64,000 nucleotides of DNA from Micromonospora sp. AMSO31t (GTDB taxonomy: Bacteria > Actinomycetota > Actinomycetes > Mycobacteriales > Micromonosporaceae): positions 1 through 64,000 of the forward strand of contig NZ_WBKT01000005.1 of assembly GCF_008868175.1 (NCBI RefSeq), read 5' to 3'. Positions 18,316-31,112 of this stretch are shown piece by piece; positions within the stretch are counted from its first letter, which is position 1, and each line of letters begins with the position of its first letter. The notes under the pieces are model-generated. The model had not been told where the DNA came from and searched no databases. It worked only from the letters and a program-made list of their open reading frames with translations. The position numbers and the translations under genes were made by a program.

Positions 18316-19689
18316 TCACCGGCGGGCGAGCACCACGCGGCCGGCGAGCAGCACGCCGAGCAGCCCGCAGCCGGCCGCCACGGCCAGTGTCGTCACGTAG
18401 CTCGCCGGGCCCGGCGCCGAACCGGCGGCCAGGACGGCCCCGGTCAGCGCCAGCACGGTGGCCGCGGAGAGCGAGTCGCCCAGTTGCAGCGCCGAGCTGT
18501 TCCGGCCCTGCTCGGCCGGCGCCGACAGGTCGAGGGTGAGCACCGACAGCGACGGGTAGAGCAGGCCCATGCCGAGGCCGGCGACGGCCCAGGCGAGCAC
18601 CGCGAGCGCCACCGGCACGGCCGGCAGGAGGGCCAGCGTGACGCCGGCCGTGCCGGCGGCGATGCAGGCCAGCCCGATCCGGGGCAGGGTGGCGGCGGAC
18701 CGCGGCGCGGCGATCCGGCCCTGGATCCAGGAGCCCACCGACCAGGAGAGCGCGCCGACGGTCAGCACCAGTCCGGCCGCGGTCGGCGTGAAGCCCCGCT
18801 CCCGGGACAGCATCAGCGGGATCACCACCTCCGCCCCGGCGAACGCCGCCGAGGCCAGGCCGCGCAGGCCGATCACCGTGGGGAGCCCCCGCGCGGCCCG
18901 CAGGAACCCCGCCGGCAGCAATCGCGGTACGCACACCAGGAGCCCGACCAGCGCCGCGCCGATCAGCCCGGCGGCGAGCGCGCCGCGCTGCTGCCCCCCG
19001 TAGTGCAGCAGTGCGGCGCTCGCCCCCGCCCCGCAGGCCCAGGCGATCCGGGCCAGCGCACCGGCCGGCGGGCGGGTCGGCACGGCCGCGCCCAGCGCCC
19101 GCAGGCCCGGCTGGACCAGCAGCACCGCCGGCACCGCCACCGCCGGGACCGCGAGGAACACCCAGCGCCAGCCCAGGTGCTCGACGATCAGCCCGGCCAG
19201 CGCCGGACCGACCAGCGACGGGACCACCCAGGCCGCGGCGAACGCGGCGAACACCCGCCGCCGCAGTTCCTCCGGGTACGCCTGCCCGACGATCACGTAG
19301 AGCGCGACGGAGAGCAGCCCGGAGCCGAAACCCTGCACGACCCGCCCGACGACCAGTACCTCCATGGTGGGCGCGGCGCCCGCCACCACGAGACCCGCCA
19401 CGAACCAGGCGACCCCGTGCCACATGGCCGGGCGCGGCCCCCGGGCGTCGCACCAGATGCCGGAGGCGACCATGGCGACCACGCCGGAGGCGAACGGGCC
19501 GCCGAAGGCGAGCGCGTAGAGGCCGAGCCCGTCCAGGGTGCGGGCGACCGTCGGCATGGCCGTGCCCACCGCGAGGGCCTCGAAGGCGAGCAGCGACACC
19601 AGGGCGACGCTGCCCACGGTCATCGCCCGCAGCCGCGGCGACCAGAGGTGTGCGGGCGGGGCCGGCGGTGCGGCGGTGACGGTCGGCAT
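18316..19689 (-). CDS. MFS transporter under a MerR/SoxR-type promoter
   Basis: 457 residues with about 12-14 hydrophobic segments; VGRVVQGFGSGLLSVALYVIVGQAYPEELRRRVFAAFAAAWVVPSLVGPALAG contains the drug:H+ antiporter motif C-like GPxLAG. An alanine/proline-rich tail precedes the first helix. Probably an exporter of a toxic or redox-active compound; the substrate is unknown. The ATG at 19689 has a 7-nt leader after a -10 box, and the promoter (19697-19727) has the 19-bp spacer used by MerR-family activators. No MerR gene is in this window. Confidence 0.86.
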   Translation of the reverse strand: MPTVTAAPPAPPAHLWSPRLRAMTVGSVALVSLLAFEALAVGTAMPTVARTLDGLGLYALAFGGPFASGVVAMVASGIWCDARGPRPAMWHGVAWFVAGLVVAGAAPTMEVLVVGRVVQGFGSGLLSVALYVIVGQAYPEELRRRVFAAFAAAWVVPSLVGPALAGLIVEHLGWRWVFLAVPAVAVPAVLLVQPGLRALGAAVPTRPPAGALARIAWACGAGASAALLHYGGQQRGALAAGLIGAALVGLLVCVPRLLPAGFLRAARGLPTVIGLRGLASAAFAGAEVVIPLMLSRERGFTPTAAGLVLTVGALSWSVGSWIQGRIAAPRSAATLPRIGLACIAAGTAGVTLALLPAVPVALAVLAWAVAGLGMGLLYPSLSVLTLDLSAPAEQGRNSSALQLGDSLSAATVLALTGAVLAAGSAPGPASYVTTLAVAAGCGLLGVLLAGRVVLARR

Positions 19690-19696
19690 GGGCTCC

Positions 19697-19727
19697 AGCC
19701 TCGGACCTCAACCGGGATTGAGGTCAA
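19697..19727 (-). promoter_or_regulatory. 19-bp-spacer promoter with SoxR/MerR-type dyad
   Basis: On the minus strand: -35 TTGACC (19722-19727), a 19-bp spacer, -10 GAGGCT (19697-19702), then 7 nt to the MFS ATG. The spacer region holds CCTCAA-n6-TTGAGG (19706-19723), the same outer arms and spacing as SoxR boxes (CCTCAAGTTAACTTGAGG). MerR-family activators act on such overlong spacers by untwisting DNA. Confidence 0.75.
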
Positions 19728-19744
19728 CCGTGAGCCCCGTCTCG

Positions 19745-20005
19745 TCAGGCCGACTCCAGGGCCTCACCCACCCCCTTCACCAGTCCCGAATAGTGCTGGT
19801 CGGCCAGGAGGTGCCCGGCGGTGATGACCAGGGCCATGGGCCACTCGATGACCTGGAGCGCGGCGAGGACGCCCAGCCCCGCGTAGTAGGCCAGCTTGTC
19901 GGGCGGCGGCACCGCCACCTCGCCCAGCATCGGGACCTCCACCCGCCGGCAGTAGGTGTTGATCATCTCTCGCGACCCGCTGAGATTTCGTGTCAGCGTG
20001 CTCAT
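19745..20005 (-). CDS. Small membrane protein divergent from the P-type ATPase
   Basis: 86 residues from the ATG at 20003-20005 (GGGGAGG 5 nt upstream). Sequence MINTYCRRVEVPMLGEVAVPPPDKLAYYAGLGVLAALQVIEWPMALVITAGHLLAD contains one long or two short hydrophobic segments. No family recognised. It is divergent from the large P-type ATPase across a 221-bp gap, so a partner or regulatory role for the pump is a reasonable guess but only from position. Confidence 0.72.
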   Translation of the reverse strand: MSTLTRNLSGSREMINTYCRRVEVPMLGEVAVPPPDKLAYYAGLGVLAALQVIEWPMALVITAGHLLADQHYSGLVKGVGEALESA

Positions 20006-20226
20006 TCGCGCCTCCCCGGGTTCCGACGACGACAGCGATCTCTGGCGGCATTCCACCGGCCTCCCTGTCCATGCCCCGGGCAGGGCGGAAACTTCCCCTC
20101 CCTGAGGGGCATAACGGACGCGGCGGCGGGAAGTCGGGCTCGCCGGGACGAGGGTGCGGGAGGCGAGATGGCGTACGACGACGGGAGCACCGGGAAGCGG
20201 GGCCGGCAACCCGGCCGTACGCCTCG

Positions 20227-24778
<4,552 letters not shown>

Positions 24779-24789
<11 letters not shown>

Positions 24790-25567
24790 GGTGACCTTCG
24801 TCGGTACGGCGACAACCGTGTTGCGGATCGGCGGGTTCACCCTGCTCACCGACCCGAACTTCCTGCACCGGGGCCAGCGGGCCTACCTGGGCAGGGGGCT
24901 GTGGTCGAAGCGGAGCACCGACCCTGCGCTGACCATTCCCGAGCTGCCCACACTGGACGCCGTGGTCCTGTCCCACCTGCACGGCGACCACTTCGACCGG
25001 GTGGCCCGGCGCGGGTTGGACCACGCCCTGCCGATCCTCACCACACCCCAGGCGGAGCGGAAGCTGCGCCGCTGGGGGTTCCAGGCGGCGGAAGGGCTGC
25101 CCACCTGGCGCTCGCACGAGCTGCACCGCGGGGACGAGACGCTGCGGCTGACCGCGCTGCCCGGCCAGCACGGGCCCGGCGCGCTGGACCGGCTGATGCC
25201 CGACGTGATGGGCACCCTGATCGACCTGGAACACAGCGGCGAGCGCCGGTTCCGGCTCTACGTCACCGGGGACACGCTGCGCCGACCCCAGCTCGCGCAG
25301 ATCCCGGAACGGTTCCCGGGCATCGACGCCATGCTCGTCCACCTCGGCGGCACCCGGGTCGCCGGCATCCTGCTCACCATGGACGCGCGGCAGGGCGCCG
25401 ACGTGGTGGAGCTGATCCGTCCCCGGCTCACCGTGCCGATCCACTACGACGACTACCCGGTGTTCCGCTCCCCGCTGCGGCACTTCGTCGAGGAGGCCCG
25501 CCGGCGCGGCTTCGTCGGGCAGGTCCGCACCGTCCACCGGGGCGAGACCGTGCCGCTGACCCCCTGA
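24779..25567 (+). CDS. MBL-fold metallo-hydrolase (UlaG-like)
   Basis: 262 residues. Zinc motif HLHGDHFD at residues 66-73, preceded by GGFTLLTDPNF and followed by LPGQHGPG, YVTGDTLRR and PIHYDDYPVF, all typical of the UlaG/YtnP-like lactonase or phosphodiesterase branch of the metallo-beta-lactamase superfamily. Substrate unknown. The ATG at 24779 overlaps the ATPase stop codon by 11 nt, implying coupled translation with the pump. Confidence 0.88.
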
Positions 25568-25575
25568 CGCGGCTC

Positions 25576-25609
25576 GCCGCCCCACCCGGCGGGAGGCCGG
25601 AGGGGCGGC
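25576..25609. terminator. Bidirectional terminator between MBL and CBS genes
   Basis: GCCGCCCC (25576-25583) pairs with GGGGCGGC (25602-25609), with a further CCGG/CCGG contact inside the loop. It lies between two convergent genes, 9 nt after one stop codon and 14 nt from the other, and could serve both. Confidence 0.65.
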
Positions 25610-25622
25610 GGGACGGATCCGG

Positions 25623-26048
25623 TCAGGCGCGCTCGGAGATCGCCTCGATGAGGTCGCCCACCGGGCGTTCCGGCAGCGAACGGGCCACGTCGGCGACGGC
25701 CACGATGCCGACGAGTTCGTGCCCGTCGATCACCGGCAGCCGACGTACCTTGTGCTCGCCCATGGTCCGCAGGATCTCGGCCGCGTCGTCGTCCGCGCCG
25801 ATGGTGACGGCCTCGCCCTGGGCCAGCTCACCGGCGGTCACGTCGGCTGGGTCCTTCCCCTGGGCCAGCACCTTCACCACGATGTCCCGGTCGGTCACCA
25901 TGCCCTTGAGGCGGTTGTCGTCGCCGCAGATCGGCAGCGAGCCCACCCCGAGCTCGGCCATCCGCCGGGCGGCGGTCCGGAGGTCGTCCTGCTCCCGGAC
26001 ACAGCTCACGTCGCTGGTCATGATTTCGCGTGCGGTCGGCATTGGCAT
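25623..26048 (-). CDS. CBS-domain pair protein, second copy
   Basis: 141 residues, two CBS domains (TAREIMTSDVSCVREQDDLRTAARRMAE with VTDRDIVVKVLA; AGELAQGEAVTIGADDDAAEILRTM with HKVRRLPVIDGHELVGIVAVADVA). It resembles mycobacterial hypoxic response protein 1 and the paralogue at 14263-14682. Probably a ligand-sensing stress protein. A CCCCCCGAAAGTGAGGTG stretch upstream of the ATG contains the likely ribosome site GTGAGGTG. Confidence 0.9.
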   Translation of the reverse strand: MPMPTAREIMTSDVSCVREQDDLRTAARRMAELGVGSLPICGDDNRLKGMVTDRDIVVKVLAQGKDPADVTAGELAQGEAVTIGADDDAAEILRTMGEHKVRRLPVIDGHELVGIVAVADVARSLPERPVGDLIEAISERA

Positions 26049-26160
26049 GACACCTCACTTTCGGGGGGTTGTTGTCTGTACTCCTACCCCCACCCGCGGC
26101 AGCCATGCGGCGGTGGAAATGGGTTCGATCGCGCGTCGGCCCGGCGGCTAGGGTGCCGGC

Positions 26161-26622
26161 GTGCCGTCACCCCGCCTGGAGCAGATCACCCCGGACAACG
26201 TCCTGGCCGCCTGCGCGATCGCCGTCCGTCCCGACCAGGAGGGGCTCGTCGCGCCCGTCGCCCGGTCGCTGGCCGAGGCGTACGCCCAGCCGGCGGTCGC
26301 CTGGCCGCGGCTGATCGTCGACGACGACCGGCCGGTGGGCTTCCTGATGGCCTTCCTCGACATCCGGTGGCGTGCGGACGACCCGGCCGACATCCGCTCC
26401 GGCCTGTGGCGGTTGAACATCGCCGCGGACCAGCAGGGCCGGGGCTACGGACGGTTCGCCGTGGGGGCGCTCGCCGACGAGCTGCGCCGCCGGGGCACGG
26501 ACCGGATGTTCGTCACCTGGGCGCCCGGCCCCCACGGCCCGGAGCGCTTCTACCAGCGCCTCGGCTTCCAGCTCACCGGTGAGACGAGCGGCGACCAGGT
26601 GGTCGGCGTGCTGGCCCTCTGA
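26161..26622 (+). CDS. GNAT-family N-acetyltransferase
   Basis: 153 residues from a GTG start. The acetyl-CoA binding motif A is visible as LWRLNIAADQQGRGYGRFAVGALADELRRRG (QGRGYG), and the C-terminal FYQRLGFQLTGE is the usual beta-bulge end of the fold. It is most like spermine/spermidine or small-molecule acetyltransferases, substrate unknown. TAGGGT (26149-26154) ends 6 nt before GTG, so it is probably leaderless. Convergent with tsaC, 6 nt between the stop codons. Confidence 0.88.
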   Translation: MPSPRLEQITPDNVLAACAIAVRPDQEGLVAPVARSLAEAYAQPAVAWPRLIVDDDRPVGFLMAFLDIRWRADDPADIRSGLWRLNIAADQQGRGYGRFAVGALADELRRRGTDRMFVTWAPGPHGPERFYQRLGFQLTGETSGDQVVGVLAL

Positions 26623-26628
26623 CGGGGT

Positions 26629-27600
26629 CTAGTGCCAGGTGGCGGCGGCCCGCCGCAGCCGGTCGTTGATGGCGCGGCCCACCCCGACCTCGGGGACCGG
26701 CTCGGCGACGATCTCGGTGACCCCGGTGGCGTCGAGCCGGTGCAGGGCGTCGAAGAGCCGCGCGGCCGCCGCCGTCAGGTCACCGTCGGGCGACAGCACC
26801 TCCACCGCCGCCCAGTCACCCTCCGCCGGCGGCTCCCGGAAGGCCAGGAACCCGCGCCGGCCGCCGTCCCCCTCGGCCGCCGCGCCCAACCGCAACGGGG
26901 TACGCGGGGCGTAGTGCGCGGCCAGCGTCCCGGGCGCCACCGGCTGGCCCGAGCTGCCCTGGCGTACCTCGACCGGCCCGACCGCCTCGACCAGCGCCTC
27001 CACCGGCAGCGCGCCCAGCCGGAGCACCACCGGCCGCCCGCCGCGCGCGTCCACGATGGTCGACTCGATCCCGCACCGGGTCGGCCCGCCGTCGAGCACC
27101 ACGTCCACGGCGGCGCCCAGCCCGGCCACCACGTGCTCGGCCCGGGTGGGGCTGAGCTGCCCGAACCGGTTGGCGCTGGGCGCGGCCACCGGCACACCGG
27201 CGGCGGCGATCAACGCCCGCGCGGACGGCTCGTCGGGCACCCGCACGGCCATGGTGTCCAGGCCGGACGTGACGATCGGCGGGATCGCCGCCGGTCGGTC
27301 CACGATCAGGGTGAGTGGGCCCGGCCAGAAGCGCTCCACCAACGCGGCCACCGCGGGCGGCACCGCACCGACCAGACCGGGCAGGTCGGCGGCGTCGGCC
27401 AGGTGGCTGATCAGGGGGTCGAAGCTGGGCCGGGCCTTCGCCTCGAAGATCCGGGCCGCCGCCCGGGCGTCCAGCGCGTTCGCGCCCAGCCCGTAGACCG
27501 TCTCGGTGGGGAAGGCGACCAGCCCGCCGGAGCGCAGGACGGCGGCGGCCTCGACGATGCCGCTCTCGGCCGGCAGGACGCGCGGGGATCCGGTGCTCAC
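26629..27600 (-). CDS. L-threonylcarbamoyladenylate synthase, Sua5 type
   Basis: 323 residues, longer than the YrdC domain alone: an N-terminal YrdC/TsaC domain (GGLVAFPTETVYGLGANALDARAAARIFEAKARPSFDPLISH and the SANRFGQLSPT loop) plus the C-terminal Sua5 domain (GTLAAHYAPRTPLRLG). It makes threonylcarbamoyl-AMP from Thr, bicarbonate and ATP for the t6A37 modification of ANN-decoding tRNAs. The GTG at 27598-27600 has TAGCGT 7 nt upstream and no Shine-Dalgarno. A second, shorter tsaC may exist elsewhere in the genome, so essentiality cannot be judged here. Confidence 0.92.
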   Translation of the reverse strand: MSTGSPRVLPAESGIVEAAAVLRSGGLVAFPTETVYGLGANALDARAAARIFEAKARPSFDPLISHLADAADLPGLVGAVPPAVAALVERFWPGPLTLIVDRPAAIPPIVTSGLDTMAVRVPDEPSARALIAAAGVPVAAPSANRFGQLSPTRAEHVVAGLGAAVDVVLDGGPTRCGIESTIVDARGGRPVVLRLGALPVEALVEAVGPVEVRQGSSGQPVAPGTLAAHYAPRTPLRLGAAAEGDGGRRGFLAFREPPAEGDWAAVEVLSPDGDLTAAAARLFDALHRLDATGVTEIVAEPVPEVGVGRAINDRLRRAAATWH

Positions 27601-27651
27601 GCACCCGACGCTAGCCTGCCGGGGCGGCCCGTCCGGCACTACCCTGCCCCC
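27601..27651. promoter_or_regulatory. Divergent pair of leaderless promoters in 51 bp
   Basis: Minus strand: TAGCGT (27608-27613) ends 7 nt before the tsaC GTG. Plus strand: TACCCT (27640-27645) ends 6 nt before the ATG of the membrane protein. The start codons are only 51 bp apart, so the two -35 regions must overlap between the boxes. Confidence 0.65.
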
Positions 27652-28203
27652 ATGGGCAGGCGGGTGGCGCTGGCGGTGGCCGCCGTCCTCGTGCTGGTCG
27701 GCGGTCTCGGCCTGCTGACCGCGCTGCCGGCCGTCCAGCGGGCCGTCTCGCCGCACGCCGAGCCCACGCCCCTCCCGCTCCGCCTCACCGGCCAGCGCTA
27801 CGACGACCTCACCGTCGACCTCCACCCCGGCCGGTACGCCGTCTGGGCCACCCGGCCGACCAGCTCGCCGGACCGCGACCGTTGCCGCGTGGCCGGCCCG
27901 GACGGGCGGCCGGTGCCGGTGGCCGAACCCGGGCCGGTGATCAAGTGGACCGAGGTGGCCACGGACGACACGATCTGGACCTGGACGGCCACCTTCGCCG
28001 CCCCGGCCGCCGGCGGCTACCGCCTCACCTGCCGGCTCGACCCCGACGCCCCCGGCCAGCAGTACGCGGTCACCCGGGAACCGGACCGCCGGCTCGCCCT
28101 GCGCCTGCGGCTGGAACTCTGGCGCGGGCTGCTGGTGGCGGCCCTGCCGACCGGCCTGGTGATCCTCGGCATGACGCTGACCTGGCGCCGCCGGGCGGAC
28201 TGA
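27652..28203 (+). CDS. Bitopic or two-pass membrane protein of unknown function
   Basis: 183 residues. An N-terminal membrane segment (VALAVAAVLVLVGGLGLLTALPAV), a beta-rich exported region with two Cys (DRCRVAG and YRLTCRLD, a possible disulfide) and a C-terminal membrane segment (GLLVAALPTGLVILGMTLTW) ending in RRRAD. No domain recognised. Leaderless promoter shared back-to-back with tsaC. The exported domain between two anchors resembles small actinobacterial cell-envelope proteins. Confidence 0.75.
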   Translation: MGRRVALAVAAVLVLVGGLGLLTALPAVQRAVSPHAEPTPLPLRLTGQRYDDLTVDLHPGRYAVWATRPTSSPDRDRCRVAGPDGRPVPVAEPGPVIKWTEVATDDTIWTWTATFAAPAAGGYRLTCRLDPDAPGQQYAVTREPDRRLALRLRLELWRGLLVAALPTGLVILGMTLTWRRRAD

Positions 28204-28245
28204 ATCCGTTTGCGGCCCACGCCGGGCCGAATCAGGATGGTCGCC

Positions 28246-29145
28246 GTGACCCGGATGAAGATGCACGCCGACGAGGTGCTGACCGACGCCGACCTGGTCG
28301 GCCGGCTGCTCGCCGGGCAGTTCCCGCAGTGGGCCGGGCGGCCGCTCCGCCTCGTTCCCTCGCACGGGACGGACCACGACGTCTACCGGCTCGGCGACAA
28401 CCTCGCGGTGCGGATGCCCCGGGTCGGCTGGGCCACGGAACAGGCGGCCCGCGAGGCCGAGTGGCTGCCCCGGCTCGCCCCGCACGTGCCGCTCGCCCTG
28501 CCGGTGCCGCTGGCCATGGGTCACCCCGCCGAGGGCTACCCCTTCGACTGGTCGGTCTACGAATGGCTGCCGGGTGAGAGCGCCAGCACCGCCCGGTACG
28601 ACCGGGACGCGGCAGCGGTCGACCTGGCCGCCTTCATCGCCGCGATGCGGCGGATCGACACGGCCGACGCGTACCCCCGGCCACCTCGCGCCCGGGGCGC
28701 GGACCTCGCGGAACTGGACGAGGGGGTTCGCGACGCGGTGCGCGAGCTCGGCGACCGGGTCGACGGCGCCGCCGTGCTGCGCGCCTGGCAGGAGTCGCTG
28801 GACGCAACGGCCTGGAGCGGGCCGGGGCTCTGGCTGCACGGCGACCTGCTGCCCGGCAACCTGCTGGTGGTCGACGGCCGGCTCTCCGCGGTCATCGACT
28901 TCGGCGGGCTCAACGTCGGCGACCCGGCCTGCGACCTGCAACCGGCGTGGAACCTGTTCACCGGCGGCCGCCGCGACCGGTTCCGCGCCGAACTGGCTGT
29001 GGACGACGCCTCCTGGCTGCGCGGCCGGGGCTGGGCGCTGCTCCAGGCGGTGATCGCGCTGCCCTACTACTGGGACACCAACCCGGGGATGGTCCGCCAG
29101 ACCTCCCACGCGCTGCGCGAGGTGCTCGCCGACGCCGACCACTGA
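28246..29145 (+). CDS. Aminoglycoside phosphotransferase/kinase-like protein
   Basis: 299 residues from a GTG start; 28237 (ATG) or 28255 (ATG) are possible. The kinase-like catalytic loop LHGDLLPGNLLVVDG (Brenner HxDxxxxN) and the metal loop VIDFGGLNVGDPACDLQPAWNLF are intact, as is the N-lobe TDHDVYRLGDNLAVRMPR. It belongs to the APH superfamily, whose members phosphorylate aminoglycosides, macrolides, choline or homoserine; the substrate is not evident. CAGGAT ends 7 nt before the GTG. Confidence 0.86.
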   Translation: MTRMKMHADEVLTDADLVGRLLAGQFPQWAGRPLRLVPSHGTDHDVYRLGDNLAVRMPRVGWATEQAAREAEWLPRLAPHVPLALPVPLAMGHPAEGYPFDWSVYEWLPGESASTARYDRDAAAVDLAAFIAAMRRIDTADAYPRPPRARGADLAELDEGVRDAVRELGDRVDGAAVLRAWQESLDATAWSGPGLWLHGDLLPGNLLVVDGRLSAVIDFGGLNVGDPACDLQPAWNLFTGGRRDRFRAELAVDDASWLRGRGWALLQAVIALPYYWDTNPGMVRQTSHALREVLADADH

Positions 29146-29179
29146 CCCGCGCGGCGATCCGGCGGGCCGGGGCCCACCA

Positions 29180-29788
29180 CTACCGGGCGGCCTCGCCGTC
29201 GGGCCGGTCGGCCGGGTCCCGGTCGGTGTCCGGGAGGGTGGGCGCGTCGGTCGGATAGAGGCCGGCGACGAACCCGTACACCTGGTCGCCGGAGCGGGGG
29301 ATCTGGGCGAAGCGGCGGGCGAGCGCCTGGACCTCCGCCCAGAACGTCCGCACCTCCTCGATCGGGATGCGCGCGTGCACGAGCGTGCACCGCAGGTCGT
29401 CGGCGGCGTGGGCCGCGGCGGATTCGGCGGCCGCCTCGGCGAGGCCGTTGATGCGCGCGACGACCTGCTTGTCCTCGGGCCGGTTGAGCACGCCGACATA
29501 GAACGTGCGGGCGACTCGGCCGTAGAAGCGTTCCTCGATGGCCCGGACCCGCCGCGTCCGCACCACCTGGAGCAGGCCGGCCTCGACCAGCAGGTTCACG
29601 TGGTAGGCCACGCTGCTCTTCGGTCGGTCGACCGCCCGGGCCATCTCGTTGACCGTGGCGGCCCGCTCCAGGACCAACTCCAGCAGGGTGGAGCGCAGCG
29701 GGTCGGCCAGCGCGCGCAACTGCTCGGGCGCGGTGACCACGAGCAGCTCGTCGAGGTCGTAATCCGGGATCTGCTGATTGACCGACAT
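29180..29788 (-). CDS. ArsR-type helix-turn-helix regulator
   Basis: 202 residues. A winged HTH at about residues 17-80 (APEQLRALADPLRSTLLELVLERAATVNEMARAVDRPKSSVAYHVNLLVEAGLLQVVRTRRVRAIEERFYGR) is followed by a helical C-terminal extension of about 110 residues. No metal-binding CxC motif, so it is an ArsR-fold sensor of something else. Divergent from the alpha/beta hydrolase gene with 63 bp between starts. Confidence 0.86.
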   Translation of the reverse strand: MSVNQQIPDYDLDELLVVTAPEQLRALADPLRSTLLELVLERAATVNEMARAVDRPKSSVAYHVNLLVEAGLLQVVRTRRVRAIEERFYGRVARTFYVGVLNRPEDKQVVARINGLAEAAAESAAAHAADDLRCTLVHARIPIEEVRTFWAEVQALARRFAQIPRSGDQVYGFVAGLYPTDAPTLPDTDRDPADRPDGEAAR

Positions 29789-29851
29789 TTCTCGACCGTT
29801 CTAGAATTCTGGATCATTCGATCACTCTGGTTCGATGACAGGAGTCTAGAG
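29789..29851. promoter_or_regulatory. Divergent control region with TCTAGA-flanked repeats
   Basis: TCTAGA occurs at both ends of the central part, next to the dyad AGAATTCT. On the minus strand CATCGAAC and GATCGAAT, each followed within 4 nt by CCAGA, form an imperfect direct repeat. These could be sites for the divergent ArsR-type protein, but no -10 box stands out for either gene. Confidence 0.35.
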
Positions 29852-30442
29852 ATGGCCGACATCGTCCTCTTCCACCACATCCAGGGGCTCACCGACGGCG
29901 TCCACGCCTTCGCCGACCAGCTGCGCGCCGGCGGGCACACCGTGCACACCCCCGACCTCTTCGACGGCGAGCGGCCGGCGACCATCGAGGACGGCGCCGC
30001 GCTGACGAAGCGCATCGGCGGCGCGGCGCTCGACGAGCGCGCCGACCGGGCCGTCGCCGACCTGCCGAAGGACCTCGTCTACGCCGGCATCTCCTGGGGC
30101 GCCGCCACCGCCCAGCGGCTCGCCCAGACCCGGCCCGGTGCCCGCGGCGCCCTGCTCTACGAGTCCTGCCTGCCGGTCACCGGCGAGTGGGCCGTCGGCC
30201 CGTGGCCGGACGGCGTCCCCGTGCAGATCCACGGCATGGACAAGGACCCGTTCTTCGCGTTGGAGGGCGACATCGACTCCGCCCGCGAGCTGGTCGGGAT
30301 CGTCGGGCCCGAGCGGGGCGAGCTGTTCGTCTACCCGGGCGACGCCCACCTGTTCACCGACAGCTCGCTGCCCTCCTACGACGGGGACGCGACGGCGCTC
30401 GCGGTGCGGCGCTCGCGGGAGTTCCTCGACCGGCTGGGGTGA
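29852..30442 (+). CDS. Dienelactone-hydrolase-like alpha/beta hydrolase
   Basis: 196 residues. The fold and order match the dienelactone hydrolase family: FHHIQGLTDGVHAFADQLRAGGHTVHTPDLFDG at the N terminus, the nucleophile elbow AGISWGAA, then Asp in GMDKDPFF and His in GDAHLF. The family usually has Cys as nucleophile; here it is Ser (GISWG). ATG at 29852 with GGAG upstream. The divergent ArsR gene suggests inducible expression. Substrate unknown. Confidence 0.86.
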   Translation: MADIVLFHHIQGLTDGVHAFADQLRAGGHTVHTPDLFDGERPATIEDGAALTKRIGGAALDERADRAVADLPKDLVYAGISWGAATAQRLAQTRPGARGALLYESCLPVTGEWAVGPWPDGVPVQIHGMDKDPFFALEGDIDSARELVGIVGPERGELFVYPGDAHLFTDSSLPSYDGDATALAVRRSREFLDRLG

Positions 30443-30446
30443 CCGG

Positions 30447-30800
30447 TCAGCGGCACACCGCCGCCACGTTGACGAAGAGGCCGCACGAGGCGACCGTCGT
30501 CAACACGATCGCGCCGGCCGCCCGCAGCGCCACGTCGACGCCACCACGACCGCGCCGGGTGACCGACAACGTCTGCTCCAGGACGACCAGGAACACCCAG
30601 CCGAACAGCAGGAGCGTGAGATAGAAGTCCCAGGCGGGGTTCCCGAACGCGCTCGCGTTGCCGTTCCCGCCGTAGTTGGGGCAGTCCTCGTAACGGGTGA
30701 TTGGCTGGAGGACCGCCAGCAGGGCCACGAAGAAGGCGCCGCCGACGAGACAGACCCAGAAGCCGCTGAGACGGGACGGCGACCTCCGGTTTTCGATCAT
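30447..30800 (-). CDS. Small polytopic membrane protein, unknown
   Basis: 117 residues, three predicted membrane segments (FWVCLVGGAFFVALLAVLQ; FYLTLLLFGWVFLVVLEQ; LRAAGAIVLTTVASCGLF). A loop between the first two holds CPNYGGNGNASAFGNP, with Cys and many Asn/Gly. No family recognised. TAGGCT ends 6 nt before the ATG (leaderless). Its stop lies 4 bp from that of the convergent hydrolase. Confidence 0.72.
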   Translation of the reverse strand: MIENRRSPSRLSGFWVCLVGGAFFVALLAVLQPITRYEDCPNYGGNGNASAFGNPAWDFYLTLLLFGWVFLVVLEQTLSVTRRGRGGVDVALRAAGAIVLTTVASCGLFVNVAAVCR

Positions 30801-31112
30801 CGACTCAGCCTAGAGACGTGCCGGTTCAGCCGGGGCCCCGCGGCGACCATGCATCGTCCTCGCCATGCTCGTCCGGTTCATCGGGCTCGCCGATGCCGTT
30901 GTGCTCGCACCCGACCGCTCCACCTTGCTCGCGCGCGAAGGGCAGCGGCACCACCTTCCCGAGATGCTTCGCGCCGACGCCACGGTCGTCACAGCAGGCT
31001 CGGATGTGGAACGCGTTCCTGCAGCGCCTAGGCGAGGTGTGGGCGTGCGGTCCGACCGCGTGGCGCGCGAAACCGCCTTGTTGTCGTGCTGGCCCGTCTC
31101 TACGGTGCAGTG
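30801..31112. other. 312-bp gap with no convincing gene
   Basis: Contains the promoter of the membrane protein to the left and that of the VOC gene to the right (TTGTTG at 31078-31083, 17 bp, TACGGT at 31101-31106, 6 nt to the ATG). An 82-codon plus-strand frame from 30865 has no recognisable domain, unusual codon use for this genome and a stop inside the VOC start, so I do not call it. Confidence 0.6.

Noticed and set aside
29590..29604. TTCACGTGGTAGG as parS
   Set aside because: Right half-site lacks GAAAC; inside the ArsR coding sequence.
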